In this document: piece after piece, positions 22,903 through 37,335 of the stretch
Numbering within the stretch: position 1 is the stretch's first letter
Layout of the letters: each line of letters starts with the position of its first letter
Origin: Albugo candida
Taxonomy: Eukaryota > Oomycota > Peronosporomycetes > Albuginales > Albuginaceae
Direction: 5' to 3'
NCBI GenBank assembly: GCA_905220665.1
Contig: CAJNAR010000163.1
Span: 413,283 to 477,282, forward strand
Length of the DNA stretch: 64,000 nt
Position numbers and translations under genes: made by a program
Notes under the pieces: generated by a model
Database searches by the model: none
What the model was told of the DNA's origin: nothing
The model's input: only the letters and a program-made list of their open reading frames with translations

Positions 22903-22951
22903 TTTGTGCTGTCTTATGCAAATGATAAAGATGATATTGGTGTATTGATAT

Positions 22952-25828
<2,877 letters not shown>

Positions 25829-26839
25829 CGCCAATTTTGCCGCGCAACTAGATTGTCTATAATGTTGAGAATGTCGAAAACGCGTCACAATTGTCAATTT
25901 GTCAAAAATTGAAGTCTGTGCGAAATTGCAGGCATCTACTTCAATCGGATCCACGACTACTAGCAATCAAATTGTATCGTATTGAGAAAGCATATACAGC
26001 ATGAAGTTATGAAAGCTATGGAGGGTTGTATTTTATTCCATTGGCATAAAAAGCTTAACGTAACCTTTTCTACCAGCAGTAACCGATGCTTTTGCACTAA
26101 TTTATTATCCAGCTTTTACGTCATGATTCTTAGCTGATCATTTTAGCTTGGGCATGCCCCGTAGACCAAGCGAAGGCGTGTAGGCGTAAACATGCAATGT
26201 AATCAATCGGAGCTACTAAGTAGGTTCTCATTCAGATGACTGCGACAGTTCTCATTGCGTATGTTTCGTCTAGTACCAGTAGCACGAGATTATGAAGAAA
26301 ATGTTCCTTAGCAAGATTCACTCTATCTAGCTAGATCATTTTCTCAGACCGGCCCATCCATGGCACACTTTCATTCGCTACGCTCCTTGGAACATGCGTC
26401 AGTTCTATGCACATGTCAATTATATGCTTTCAAATACTATAATGACGCTTTAATTCCACATTGTATGAAGTATTTGTTTCCATTTTTGATAGATGAATTA
26501 GTCAACCCAAATATTTCTGCTCGCTCTTTTATTGTTCGTTGATTATCCTGCCAAAATCGAGGATACAGTACCCATTTTTACCTACTTATCCAGATATAAT
26601 AGACTTGATTTTGTCTAGCATGCATTTAATGATTCATTAGAAAATGGGTGTAATCGTTTCACAATCTCGTGCCATAATGATCGACTTGACAGGTCACTCG
26701 AATGTGTAAAAATTAACCAATTGTGCTGTATCTTATATCAAATATCCACCAATCCGCGTCACTCAAGTGGAAAGGATGACTGAATCACGTTCGTTAACGC
26801 ACCTCTTTCTTGCTCCACTTATTTCTTCTGACTTTATAG
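25829..26839. other. Divergent intergenic region MCM3 - eIF4A3
   Basis: About 1 kb between the MCM3 start and the first resolved eIF4A3 exon. It should contain the missing start exon of eIF4A3. One candidate is the ATG at 26677, a 27-nt exon to 26703 followed by GTGTAA; it keeps phase 0 with the exon at 26840 but would need a 136-nt intron, longer than the others here. A plus-strand 60-codon frame at 26360-26542 is not recognisable. No other feature seen. Confidence 0.4.
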
Positions 26840-28082
26840 AATCTAGGCAAACTGGAGCTTGAAGAAGATGAAAAAGATTACACAACGACAGAAAATGTCA
26901 AAATCTACCCAACTTTCGAATCGATGGGATTGAAAGAAGATTTATTGAGAGGAATATACGCTTACGGTACTGCGTATTCGCGCCATGAGGGCACTAGTAC
27001 TCACATTTGACGTAGGTTTTGAAAAGCCATCAGCAATTCAGCAACGAGCGATAAAACCTGCCGTACAAGGACGCGACGTTATCGCACAATCTCAATCAGG
27101 AACAGGAAAAACAGCTGTGTTTTCCATTTCGATACTTGAAACGATTGATAGCACAAGCAATGAGACCCAAGCTCTCGTGATATCACCAACTCGTGAACTG
27201 GCAGAACAGACGCAGAAAGTTATGCTTGCTCTCGGTGATTACATGAATGTTCAATGTCATGCCTGCATCGGTGGCAAGAGCATGGGTGAAGATATGAGAA
27301 GACTAGATTACGGAGTACAAGTAGTCTCCGGAACTCCAGGAAGAATCTTTGATATGATTCGGCGTCGCCATTTGCGTACGCGGACAATCAAGCTGCTTGT
27401 TATTGATGAAGCGGATGAGATGCTGAACAAAGGATTTAAGGATCAGATTTATGATATCTATCGCTATCTACCACCTTCAACGCAAGTATTGGTTGTCAGC
27501 GCCACTATGCCTCAGGATGTATTGGATTTGACCACGAAGTTTATGAATGAACCAGTCAAAGTTCTTGTAAAACGAGATGAGCTCACCCTTGAAGGAATCA
27601 AGCAATTTTTCGTGGCTGTAGAACAAGAAGAGTGGAAATTTGACACTCTGTGCGATCTTTATGATACGCTTACCATCACACAGGCAGTCATTTTTTGCAA
27701 CACGAAGCGCAAAGTAGATTGGTTGACAAACAAAATGCGTGAAGCAAATTTCACTGTTTCATCTATGCACGGCGACATGCCGCAACGAGAGCGAGATACA
27801 ATTATGCAAGAATTTCGATCAGGTGGGTCACGAGTGCTTATCACAACAGATATCTGGGGCCGTGGTCTCGATGTTCAGCAAGTATCACTTGTAATTTGCT
27901 ATGATCTCCCAAACAATCGGGAGCTGTATATCCATCGTATCGGGCGATCTGGGCGGTTTGGTCGGAAAGGTGTGGCGATCAATTTTGTCAAGGACGAGGA
28001 TGTTCGTATTTTGCGGGATATTGAGCAATATTATAGCACTCAAATTGATGAGATGCCAATGAATATAGCAGATCTAGTTTAA
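26840..28082 (+). CDS. EIF4A3: eIF4A3, DEAD-box RNA helicase of the exon junction complex (start exon not resolved)
   Basis: ATP-dependent RNA clamp of the exon junction complex, nuclear and shuttling. Exons 26840-26966 and 27016-28082 are joined across a 49-nt intron (26967-27015) that restores [17 protein letters not shown]. This gives 397 aa plus a few missing N-terminal residues; the family is about 400-411 aa. An in-frame TAG directly before 26840 sits in a TATAG splice acceptor, so a short first exon must lie upstream. Motifs: Q motif [20 protein letters not shown], Ia [20 protein letters not shown], and [15 protein letters not shown]. The C-terminus [11 protein letters not shown] and the N-terminal [16 protein letters not shown] acidic tract point to eIF4A3 and not the translation factor eIF4A1. 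This is the last confident housekeeping gene before the gene-poor zone. Confidence 0.93.
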
Positions 28083-30634
28083 GAGACGGAATGTATCGTT
28101 CTATAACATTTCCTTTGAGTCAAAACACATTTCATTTACATTTTGATTTTGGTCGAAGCAAAAAGGTGAGCAACATGTTAAATGCAAGATCGTTGGCTCA
28201 TTGATGAGAGCGATCATGTTGAGCGGGCGGATGTACTTACTACATGGTTTAGTCCAAAGAGAAACAAAATTGCCGAGGTAACTCGATACTCGAGATCGAA
28301 TTGAGGCAAGCTTAATTAGCGCTCTGATTAAGATGATCGTGCATGCAGTTCATGACAATATGTAATCTGTATGGTCGACACTTGAGACTGAAAATGACAT
28401 CTTCATTCAATTGTGGCATGTCCATAATTGTACATGTGAGAGGGACTTGTTTCCGATCGCTTGTGCACAACGGTCGGTATTGCAAAGAAGTAGCATCGAG
28501 ACAATAAGGATTCCTTCACTCCTGTAAAGTTCGTGAGTTTTTCGGATCACATGGAAGGTCTCCTTGCTACATCGGTGATTTTTAGGATGGAGACATTATA
28601 CCATTTCACTGTTGACTCGACTAGATTAGTGCTGATTGTATGGTTCCTTGCTGAAGCTTCATCGGCGCTAAAATATGGTCGCAACACGGACTAGACAAAA
28701 AAAGTTATACTTTGCAAGATCTTAAGAAGGGGCAATCATTTTGTTAATTACTCTTCTCACGAAGCCTCTTTGCTTCTGATACTACTCTGAAGACTTGGGT
28801 TTGCATCATGCAAAGCGATCATACCTTCATGCAACTTGCATAAATACTTTGGTAATGTACAAGTCGAAGTTTAGAAGATAAATGAGAATTCAGACGACTA
28901 TAACCCAAAACAAACTTGGTTTCTTTGTATAGCTTGGCTTGGTGGCAGATGACACGCTGCTTATCCACATCACGAGTTATATGCACCTAGATAGATTCGT
29001 GATCATTTGTGCAAATAGCGCTATCTTAATACATGGAACGCATTAAAATGACGCATTCCTTTTAAAATTACCTTTGTGTAATCAGATGATTTGACTTGCC
29101 ATAAATATGTCATTTTGACAGTACATGAGCAATCGAAAAGATCTTCTCTAGCTACCCACGTTCCTTAAATGAAACGCAATTATTCGGATGTCCTTGATTG
29201 GGCTGCACTTGGAAAACGAATCGATTTCTCTGACAGATTAGTAAGACCTACTTGAGGAGAAGAAGAGTCAATGTAGGCTCTCTGAGATATAAATCAGAAG
29301 ATGCCGCCAATGGGTTGTACCTGCTCAATGGTCACGGAGAGGGAGCTTGTATTCATGACTTTGATCATGCAAATGCTTCCAGCTCAAGAAATCCTATACG
29401 TTTCTGGCGTACAAGAATTTTATTCCGAATCATAAATATGGTTTCTGTGGATAAATGAGAAACAGTTCGACGCATAGTAAGCATCCAAGCAAAATGGACA
29501 GAAATTGAACAAAAACGTGCCATAAATCATATTAATGGCATGAAGTATTTCAAAATACTTTCAAGCCAATATATGAACATTTTTCGCGGCCTGGGCATCA
29601 AATTGCCCCTATCCTGGAAACACCAACGTATCCGTTGTAAAAGGATGCCATACAGCTATCAAGATTATTGCAGCTCTCAACAATAAACCGAAAATAGTCC
29701 GGAATTGAACGAAGACAATTGGTTGAGCAGATGGGAAGCGAATTAAGTTTGATTAAGAGAATTTGGAATTGGCCCGAGAATTTGATGAGCAAATTAGCGA
29801 TAGGTTATGGCGATTTACATTGAATAAAGTGCACCACCTGTGCAGGATATTAGAATAACATTATTTGCAATATGTGTGAGCTAATTTTCAGGAAATGCTG
29901 GTCTTCCCTGCTCTCTACAAAGTACGTGAAGGTCTAGCTGGAAATGGCACTCAGCAACTGCATGACTTTTATCCTGAGTGACAATTCAATATACCTCCAT
30001 CAATGCCTTCCGTTCTCTCTTTGACTAAGTTGATGAAGAAAATGATCACATTTTGGTATTAACAGTGTTACTGAAGTCAACCCAACATTAGGCCTACATC
30101 AGCGAACTGAGACGGGGATTGTCGTGCTCTTCCGAGGTGCTGAGCTCTTAATGAGATATAAACATAACAAACAAGAGAGCCACCAACTGGCGCGATGACT
30201 CAAATTTCGTCTCAATGATCAATTAAGAGATGAAAAATTCGTGCATGAAATCATGCAGAGAAGGTATGTATTATGCGGGTATGTTGAGCATAAAAAGCAA
30301 CTGAGGTAAGAATTGCAGGAAAAAATCAAGCTGACTTTTTTTTGATTTACCTTCTATCCTACTTTACTGAAGGAAAGTCGTAGAGAGAACTGAAATCACC
30401 TTATTTTTCCACAGCCTATCCAGGTTTGCGTGGGATATGTGTCAATTCAATGTATTGATTGACACCAGTTACTCCAGTGATTTTCTACCATCTTCTTGTC
30501 CCCTTAGTATAAGGAATCTAAAAAGTTGCGTTGAGCACGTTTTTCTTTGTTGTTTATTCCTCACTCAACAGGCATACAATATAACGGATCACGCACTCAG
30601 CTAGAATTATAAGCCGCATTGTGTCAACTGCTCG

Positions 30635-30913
30635 GTGATGTTCCTCACGATGCCAGCAACGAGCCAATGCGGGTTGATTGCAAAATTAATTACGGAAAAG
30701 GATAGAATGGTGCTTGAGACATTCTTCAAGTCCTTATATCAAGGCGGACAAGTTGACGGCGCGAAAGTCATTCGAATACTTTGTGCCAGCTTAAGAACGG
30801 AGACAAATGCACCACGGTCGAAGTTAACGAGATTTAAATGCAGCCAACCAGAAGGCAATCAATCACCTGGCTCTTTGACTCAGCTTCCGTTTCAATCAAC
30901 AACCAGAACATAA
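30635..30913 (+). other. Unassigned exon-like open frame
   Basis: A 92-codon frame starting at the ATG at 30635 with normal-looking composition: QCGLIAKLITEKDRMVLETF, then SLYQGGQVDGAKVIRILCAS. A second exon-like piece lies at about 31,345-31,430 (EMQEILSSSMKR) and a third around 31,500-31,600 (ELEAYVYSDELSLGSLWAV) in compatible orientation, so this may be a multi-exon or decayed gene. I do not recognise the family and could not find a splice pattern that keeps the frame throughout. Confidence 0.2.
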
Positions 30914-33900
30914 GGGACTTGTGCATGAAATGATAGCAACTTAGCTATGGCATCGTCGACATATTGAGAAGTATGACCAGGGGAAGGATATAAAAAGTCG
31001 GGATGGGCAATCAATCATGGGATGCGTCAAATGATCAATTTGAAGGTGGGGAATCAGTAATTCTTTGAATCAAAAGTGTTTATCGTGACCTGAGGAAAGC
31101 TGCGATACTGACTGAAATTTTTGGTTTGGAGTGGGCGATGGTGTGATTTGACAGAGCCTATATCGGGAACTTTTATAGGTATCCCTGACCTCTCTTCTAT
31201 TCCTCCAAGGTCAGCAAGAAAACGAGAACGTTGATAAAATAAAGCCATCGCTGTCATCCACACAACCGTTTTGCGAGTATAATGGGATGCGTGGGCGATG
31301 ATTAGTGATAACAACCAGGATCACGCATCACTTCGCATCTCAAGCCTAACTAAATACGAGATGGACACGAAAATGAAGGAGTGCGATTTACCCTTCGAAA
31401 TGCAAGAAATTTTGTCATCAAGCATGAAAAGGTTTTGATTACAACGAACTTTATAACTTCTACAAGCCAATCTTTCCACTACGGCTATCAAGTAGAGTGA
31501 GCTTGAGGCTTATGTGTACTCTGATGAACTTTCTTTAGGATCATTATGGGCTGTTATCCGTCTATTGTCGAAAATCAGGCATTACTATCTCTATCCGATT
31601 GTTGGGGACAATTTGTAGCACTCAAAAAATGTGCAATGAGATTTCTCATGGATACCTGTGACAGGATTCACAGAAGCGACTTGAACTTAGAAGACACCGT
31701 GATTACAAAGGGAGATAATTAGAGTGTCTTGCGCTGAATTAAGCGCCAGGCTCCCAAAGTACTTGATTTTTCTCAGCTCAATCCTTATACCGCAAATGTC
31801 TACATTACCAAGTACAGAATGAGATAAAGTTTTTGTGCTATCGCCAGTCAAACTCCGAGGAATGATCTTACTATTTCTGAAACGAAAAAACGCTGCAATT
31901 TGTACTTGAGCTCAGGATAGGTAGACAATACACCTAAAGTTTCGACCTTTCTAAGGTCGCATGGAGTACAAATGATGCCCAAGTAGAAAAACGGGGAGAA
32001 ATCTTGGGAGACAAAAACACTCCTCGTCATTCGCTGCTCTCACATATGTAGTTGGTTGATTTGAGAATGACTCGGGCATATTTGACTGCGGGAGTACCGT
32101 GGCATACTAATTAGCCCGGTTTTTATTCCTCCCCACATTTTCGATCGTTCTGGAAATCTCACTTTATCAATAGGACTCTCTATCCGGACAGAGTGTATTA
32201 AATGGTAGAATCCATTACATTTACCGCCTATCGTTGGATGCTTTTATATATTCAGTCATATTATACGTAAATCAATATATTCGCCGCCTGTTGCTGGATG
32301 CAGAGCCCATTTTGCGCATCAGAATATCGCAGAGATGACATCTTACGTGCAAGAATATGCTTCCTACCCTTTCACCTTGATACCAGCATTTTATTAAATA
32401 CGATATGAAAACACTCGAGTCATTGACAAGATTATAATTACGATTCCCAGCCCAAATACATGATAATTAAGGACGCGTCAAGACTTCGCATTGATTCTAC
32501 TCATCAGATTAAAATTTTGTCGCCTCTTAATCTGAAGAAATAAGGTAGCTTTGATGGGAATATGCGAAAAAAATTCAATAAAAGTAGCAGTGTATGCTCT
32601 GGATATCATATTGGCCTCGGTAAAACGATGTTCATTAGATTTAGCACCGCTGTTAATTGTATCGGACAACGCGTAGATTGTCGTGTAATTATATGCTTTC
32701 GATGAAGATCAGAAAGGTCTCGATTTTCTTACCGTCGTGATGATCCGCCCCGCTGAACATAAAAACAAAGAGTAGCAGAAAATCAACAAAAGTGTAGCTA
32801 TCTCTGGAATAGAACAGCAAAAATATGGTTGACATTTGAAGGAATGATCTCAATGCGTGTACTATCAATCGGAGCATAGCATAGATTTCAATTCGACAAC
32901 TCATGCTTTTGCAAACCTCGGCGTATGCTCTACAATTCAGTTTCTACGATCAAATCGAACAACGGGTCCTGATTCTTGTCAAGATACAACTTTATCTTAT
33001 AAGTACGCCGTAATGTCAAAAATCCCTAAATGCAGATAAACAGCGCTGGCATCGCCAGATATTGTAGCTCAATCAAATCCCACATGAATACAGGACGTAA
33101 TGTGCTGCCGGTAAACGATTTTGTTCTAGCATTAGAGATATCGATCATAACACCGTGTTGCTTCTCCCATGTTAAAATTAAAACATAGTCAATTATTTTT
33201 TAAAACGTGCAAACATCGAGGCATATTCAAGTATTCTGTCCTCCAGTTCGCTTTCACTACGTATTCTGCCACCAATTGCTGCAGAATTGCCTACCTGTCT
33301 ATCTCAGATAAAATCTCGAAGATGAGCATCATGCTCAATCTTCTCATCCAAGACAAGACGTGTCTCCATTGATCACTTCGAGACCTCGATTCTTATCTCA
33401 TTGTCCTTTACAGAAAAAGTGAGTGGCCAACACTATTTCTGGCACATGCTGCAAAGCTTCTAGCATTTGCCTATTAGATGGAGCAAAACATGAATAGAGG
33501 CTTCCAGAAGCAGAACATTATTAGAGAGTGGGAGCTAAGATCTGTCATTCCAGTTTTTATCCAATGCATGATCAGCGTCTCTGCACTAATGCCAATACCT
33601 TGTCGAAGTTCAATGTTATTTGCGCTTCCCATCAATCTCATCGGTTGTAGAAGATTAATCAACATACATCAATGCAATGAAAGGAGATAAGAATGAATGA
33701 GGGCATATTTCTATGGGTACGTTTTGTCATGCCATATCTCGATTCTTATCACGTTACAAGCGTCTCCATACCAGATGCACTATAGAAAACGTTAATTAGT
33801 TTCGTGACTTTCCGATAATTCTATAGACGAGCCAATTTTCCATTCCTCAACCTCGTTCGAAAAGGAGCTTCTACATCTTTATATTCAGGACAATGATAGT

Positions 33901-34496
33901 TACATGAAAAAACTAGGAAGAATTGAGAAACCTCGAGATTCAACTGAATTATCAACATTGCTTTCCGCAAGTGTTCTAAGAGCTATCCGGGTCGACATTC
34001 GAACCTAGTCGTACATATACTGCCGATAGTGGTTACGTAAGCACTTTTCATTTTTACCTGAGCTGGCTCGAGCTGGAATTGGCAAGGCTTTGCCCACGTC
34101 GAGCCTGCCAAGCCTGTCAGGTCCAGAGCGGAGCTGTGAATAGCATCTTCGTTGTGTTTTCGTTGACAAGCGTGAACCCTTTCATGGATTGCCTACAGAA
34201 GAGCGCACCAAATCACTGAATTAGCGAAGTGCACAAGCGTTTGCTTAAAGAAATACGCGATACCAGAAGAAACATAATCTCGTTCTTGATATGGTAGCCA
34301 AACACACATTCATCGCAAGAGCATCTTTGCTTGGTGTGCAAATCAGTGCACTGGCAGCAATCAGGACCATCGATTACAGATGCTTTTGTGTCTGTTTAGA
34401 TGGTGAGCATAAAATGATCATACTCTATGATTTCTTGGGGGGCTAAAGAAGACTCGATACCTGGACAGACTTGGTCGTAAGTTTGGCTCGAGTACT

Positions 34497-34844
34497 TTAT
34501 ATGATTTCAGTGTGCAAGCACCACGAAGACCGAAATAAAGTGGTGATCAAACGAAGTTCATCTATTGACACCTTCAAGCTTCCCCTCGGTGATAATTTTG
34601 AATCAAAATTACGAAACCAGTCCCAAATAAAAGAATAGTCGAACATTCCGAGCTCAGCTGCCTGACGTATGTTCGCTACATCTACATCTACGATGCGGTG
34701 CTTGCACATCAATTTCTTCGAACAGCGCGATGATTCGGCCGGTCTCGAGGCTGCTGAGTTACTTTGCTCGACATCGTCAAAACTAAAATGGACTTGACCA
34801 GACGAACTCGGACCTAATAATTTTAGCACGAGAGCTCCCAGCCA
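34497..34844 (-). other. Unassigned exon-like open frame
   Basis: About 115 codons open from a splice-acceptor-like AAACAG at 34845-34850 to the stop at 34497. The sequence has normal protein composition: WLGALVLKLLGPSSSGQVHF, then DVANIRQAAELGMFDYSFIW, and SPRGSLKVSIDELRLITTLF. It may be an internal exon of a gene or pseudogene. No family recognised; no convincing partner exon found within 1 kb. Confidence 0.25.
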
Positions 34845-36152
34845 CTGTTTATTTACAATTTAAGTGAAGTACCTTTCCGTCGGCCAAAGTATGAGATATA
34901 GATTTTTACGCTTTGACCGTTTACCTCTCGTGAGGCTTTCTGCTGAAGTTCACCTATACAAGATTGCATGCGCAGCGCTTTCAGATATGAAAATTTCATT
35001 GAGAAAACTTGGACGAAACCGTCGAAATGAGGCTCGAATGCGCATCAAAACTGTATTATATTCCAGAAATCTCTATACAGCACGGAGAGATTATAATTTC
35101 GCGACAAAAGGCTCTTGGAAAATTCGAGAAATTTAAGAATTTGACATGCTATATTGTGATGTCGGGATCAAATGCGACATGCAGCACGAATAGTCAACAG
35201 TCAGACTTAAACGATTGCAAAAAGTTCCGTATCCAGTGCTACTTGTTAAATATGTTTCTACGGCCACAAATTCTCTTCGATATCCGACGGTTCGGAAAGC
35301 AAGGCACGCTAAGGTTGCCTCAAATCCTAGAAAGAGTATTGCTCTGCGTATATAATAGGTTTTGTGACACATCCAAAGAGCCATGTACCCTTAGTAGACG
35401 TCGTATATTGGACGCATATTTGTGTCCCGACAAGAAAAGCGCTCTTTTCTTCTGCATTATCGCGACTTGATGGAATAAATATACCGGACCTTTTCGTACT
35501 AGAAGTGAGGGAAAACGATACTCTTCACTCCGATTGAATTCGTGCTTCTCTAGGTTAACCAATTATGATCATCCTACGTACCAAGCTCAGTTCGAATCGT
35601 GTTTTACTCTCGTCTTGTGGTCATTACATTCATTTGATACTATCAAAATAAAATTCTTCTTCAGTTACCGCGGAAGCAAATCCTAGCTCTGTATCATACG
35701 AAACGCTCGACTTTCCTGTAAATACTTGTGGTGCATATATTTCCGTTTGCTGCATGAGCGAATCAGCCAGAATGCACACTGTGCATATATTTAGCTACCA
35801 ATAAAACACATTAATGTACCACTCGGATGTGTGGCGCCCCTTGATAACCAGGTGCAGCAATCAGATGGTTCAACCCTTGAAAATGTCGAGTGTGATGAGA
35901 GGAACGGAGAAAGCTGGATGTCTTCATTATGAAATACCTACAAAGACATCAAAAGCTAGAGAAAGGAAAGATGCTAAGCGGTCGAATGATAAGACTCGAT
36001 TCCGTAACGGATACACGAAAGTAGAACACAATCACGGGCAGCAGACATGCAAAACAAAGTCTGACACTACAAATGTAATTCTCAGAAAGTGGAATGACAC
36101 TTGGGATTGATGTGTTACAGCGTTTATTTAGGAGTACACGAAAGAAATAATC

Positions 36153-36715
36153 ATGCGTGCAGTGACAGATGCAATGGAAACTGTTTTGGAAAGAAGCGAC
36201 GTTGTGGATTTAAACACCGAAAAAATGGATACTTCAGAAGTGGAACCATGCAGCTCCGCAACAACGGTAACGGAAAACGTACGTAGGAAGAAATGAGGCT
36301 TGATGTTTCTCAGTTTCGTTGTAGTGATGAGTTTAGAAGCAAAATATACAAGACGAATGATTCCATACGGCAAGAAGAAAAAGTGAATAGAGATCGGCTC
36401 AAGCAATTAGTGCATGAATGTAACAATTCCAAAGAAGAAATCCATCCCACATTATTGAAACTTTCTCATGGACAGTACATCAAACGGAAGTTCGCCATTA
36501 AAAAATTACAGCAGCGAGTTCAGTGCGAGCAGCAATTTTTAAGCAATATGGCGGTCACACTCCGCAAAAGGGTAACTCACATTACTAAAGAACTGGGTCT
36601 TCTCTCATTTAGCTGTACATTACAGGAAATATTACTGGATAGAGCCTTTTCAGAATCTGATCCGAATGGATTCACTGGTTCACTGTGGAATAATCCATCA
36701 TTTAACGTGTGTTGA
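36153..36715 (+). CDS. Hypothetical charged 171-aa protein, one intron
   Basis: I do not recognise this protein. Exon 36153-36266 (38 codons, MRAVTDAMETVLERSDVVDL...) joins exon 36314-36715 across a 47-nt intron that begins GTAACG and ends TCTCAG, keeping phase 0. The N-terminal third is acidic and Ser/Thr-rich. The middle (about residues 55-130) is strongly charged and probably helical or coiled coil (RQEEKVNRDRLKQLVHECNN, KRKFAIKKLQQRVQCEQQFL). The C-terminus ends SLWNNPSFNVC. Intron size fits the other genes of the window, and the frame is far better than its surroundings, which supports a real gene. It is convergent with the Tudor-like ORF about 290 bp downstream. It could continue into further 3' exons. 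Confidence 0.45.
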
Positions 36716-37002
36716 CCTGCAGCCATCGTATTCCACGGAGTCCGTTGCCTGCTGCCACATTATTTTCCAACCCGTTTATGATATAGCTACCCGACACTAA
36801 TTGTAGACTGCTAAGATTTTAATAGCGTCTATTTGCCATCCACTTACTTGTGCTAGATTCTCCATGCTGATGAACGGTCACAACGGGCTGTTTGCTGCAA
36901 TCATTGTCTTCATCGTGGATGCTCAAACTGGGAGGCGCTGTTTCACTGATTTGAATGCTCTCACTCCTTCTATAAACGATTGTTGATCGTGACAGAGAAA
37001 AG

Positions 37003-37320
37003 CTAAATCAAATCGATTAGCACAGCTGTGACGATCAAGTGGCGCGCTAGATAATACCGCATTTCCGACTTAGGTACTTCAGTTTCTATTATCCCTTCAT
37101 CTTCATACTGTAATGAGTAGGTTTCATTCTGATCAGTACCAACAATGACTGCCGGAAACCAAACGTTATCGATGGAACGCTCTACATGCAGTCCTACATG
37201 CCATATTTGCAATGATTCTTCTCCGTCTTCGACCCTGTAATTTCGATTCAGATCGTTTGAATTGTCGGTGTTCGTTTCACGCAATCCTTGCTCGCGTTGT
37301 GCCATTTGTTTTTCGCACAT
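37003..37320 (-). CDS. Tudor/Agenet-like domain protein, probably partial
   Basis: A 105-codon minus-strand frame. Residues about 40-92 look like one Tudor-type barrel: WHVGLHVERSIDNVWFPAVI, then TYSLQYEDEGIIETEVP and EMRYYLARH. The pattern is G-x-x-VE, W-F-P-A-x-I, Y-x-L-x-Y-x-D-x-G, E-x-x-V. Such modules usually bind methylated Lys or Arg in chromatin or RNA-processing proteins; the ligand here is not predictable. Just upstream (37,355-37,465, minus) another frame, IELADAFGHDENDQRQKCFH, looks like coding. It could be the preceding exon, but joining it needs a 35-nt intron, shorter than any other here. The last dozen residues (LIVTAVLIDLI) may be intron read-through. The call rests on pattern only. 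Confidence 0.4.
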   Translation of the reverse strand: MCEKQMAQREQGLRETNTDNSNDLNRNYRVEDGEESLQIWHVGLHVERSIDNVWFPAVIVGTDQNETYSLQYEDEGIIETEVPKSEMRYYLARHLIVTAVLIDLI

Positions 37321-37335
37321 CTCAGCTTTATTGGG

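Larger units (their letters stand above)
28083..36152. other. Gene-poor stretch of about 8 kb, no recognised gene
   Basis: From 28,083 onward frames are short and stop-ridden on both strands, in contrast to the nearly gap-free coding to the left. I recognise no transposon protein, tRNA, rRNA or satellite here. Fragments that look more like coding sequence than background are listed separately (30,635-30,913 and 34,497-34,844). The rest may be decayed genes or old transposon debris beyond recognition by eye. Confidence 0.5.

Noticed and set aside
33970..34045. tRNA-like bases on the minus strand (GGTTCGAATG)
   Set aside because: The T-loop-like motif is present but flanking stems do not pair into a T-arm or acceptor stem, and there is no matching D-arm.
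36128..36406. 92-codon minus-strand frame over the 36,153 gene
   Set aside because: Runs antisense to both exons and the intron of the charged 171-aa gene; composition is hydrophobic and motif-free.
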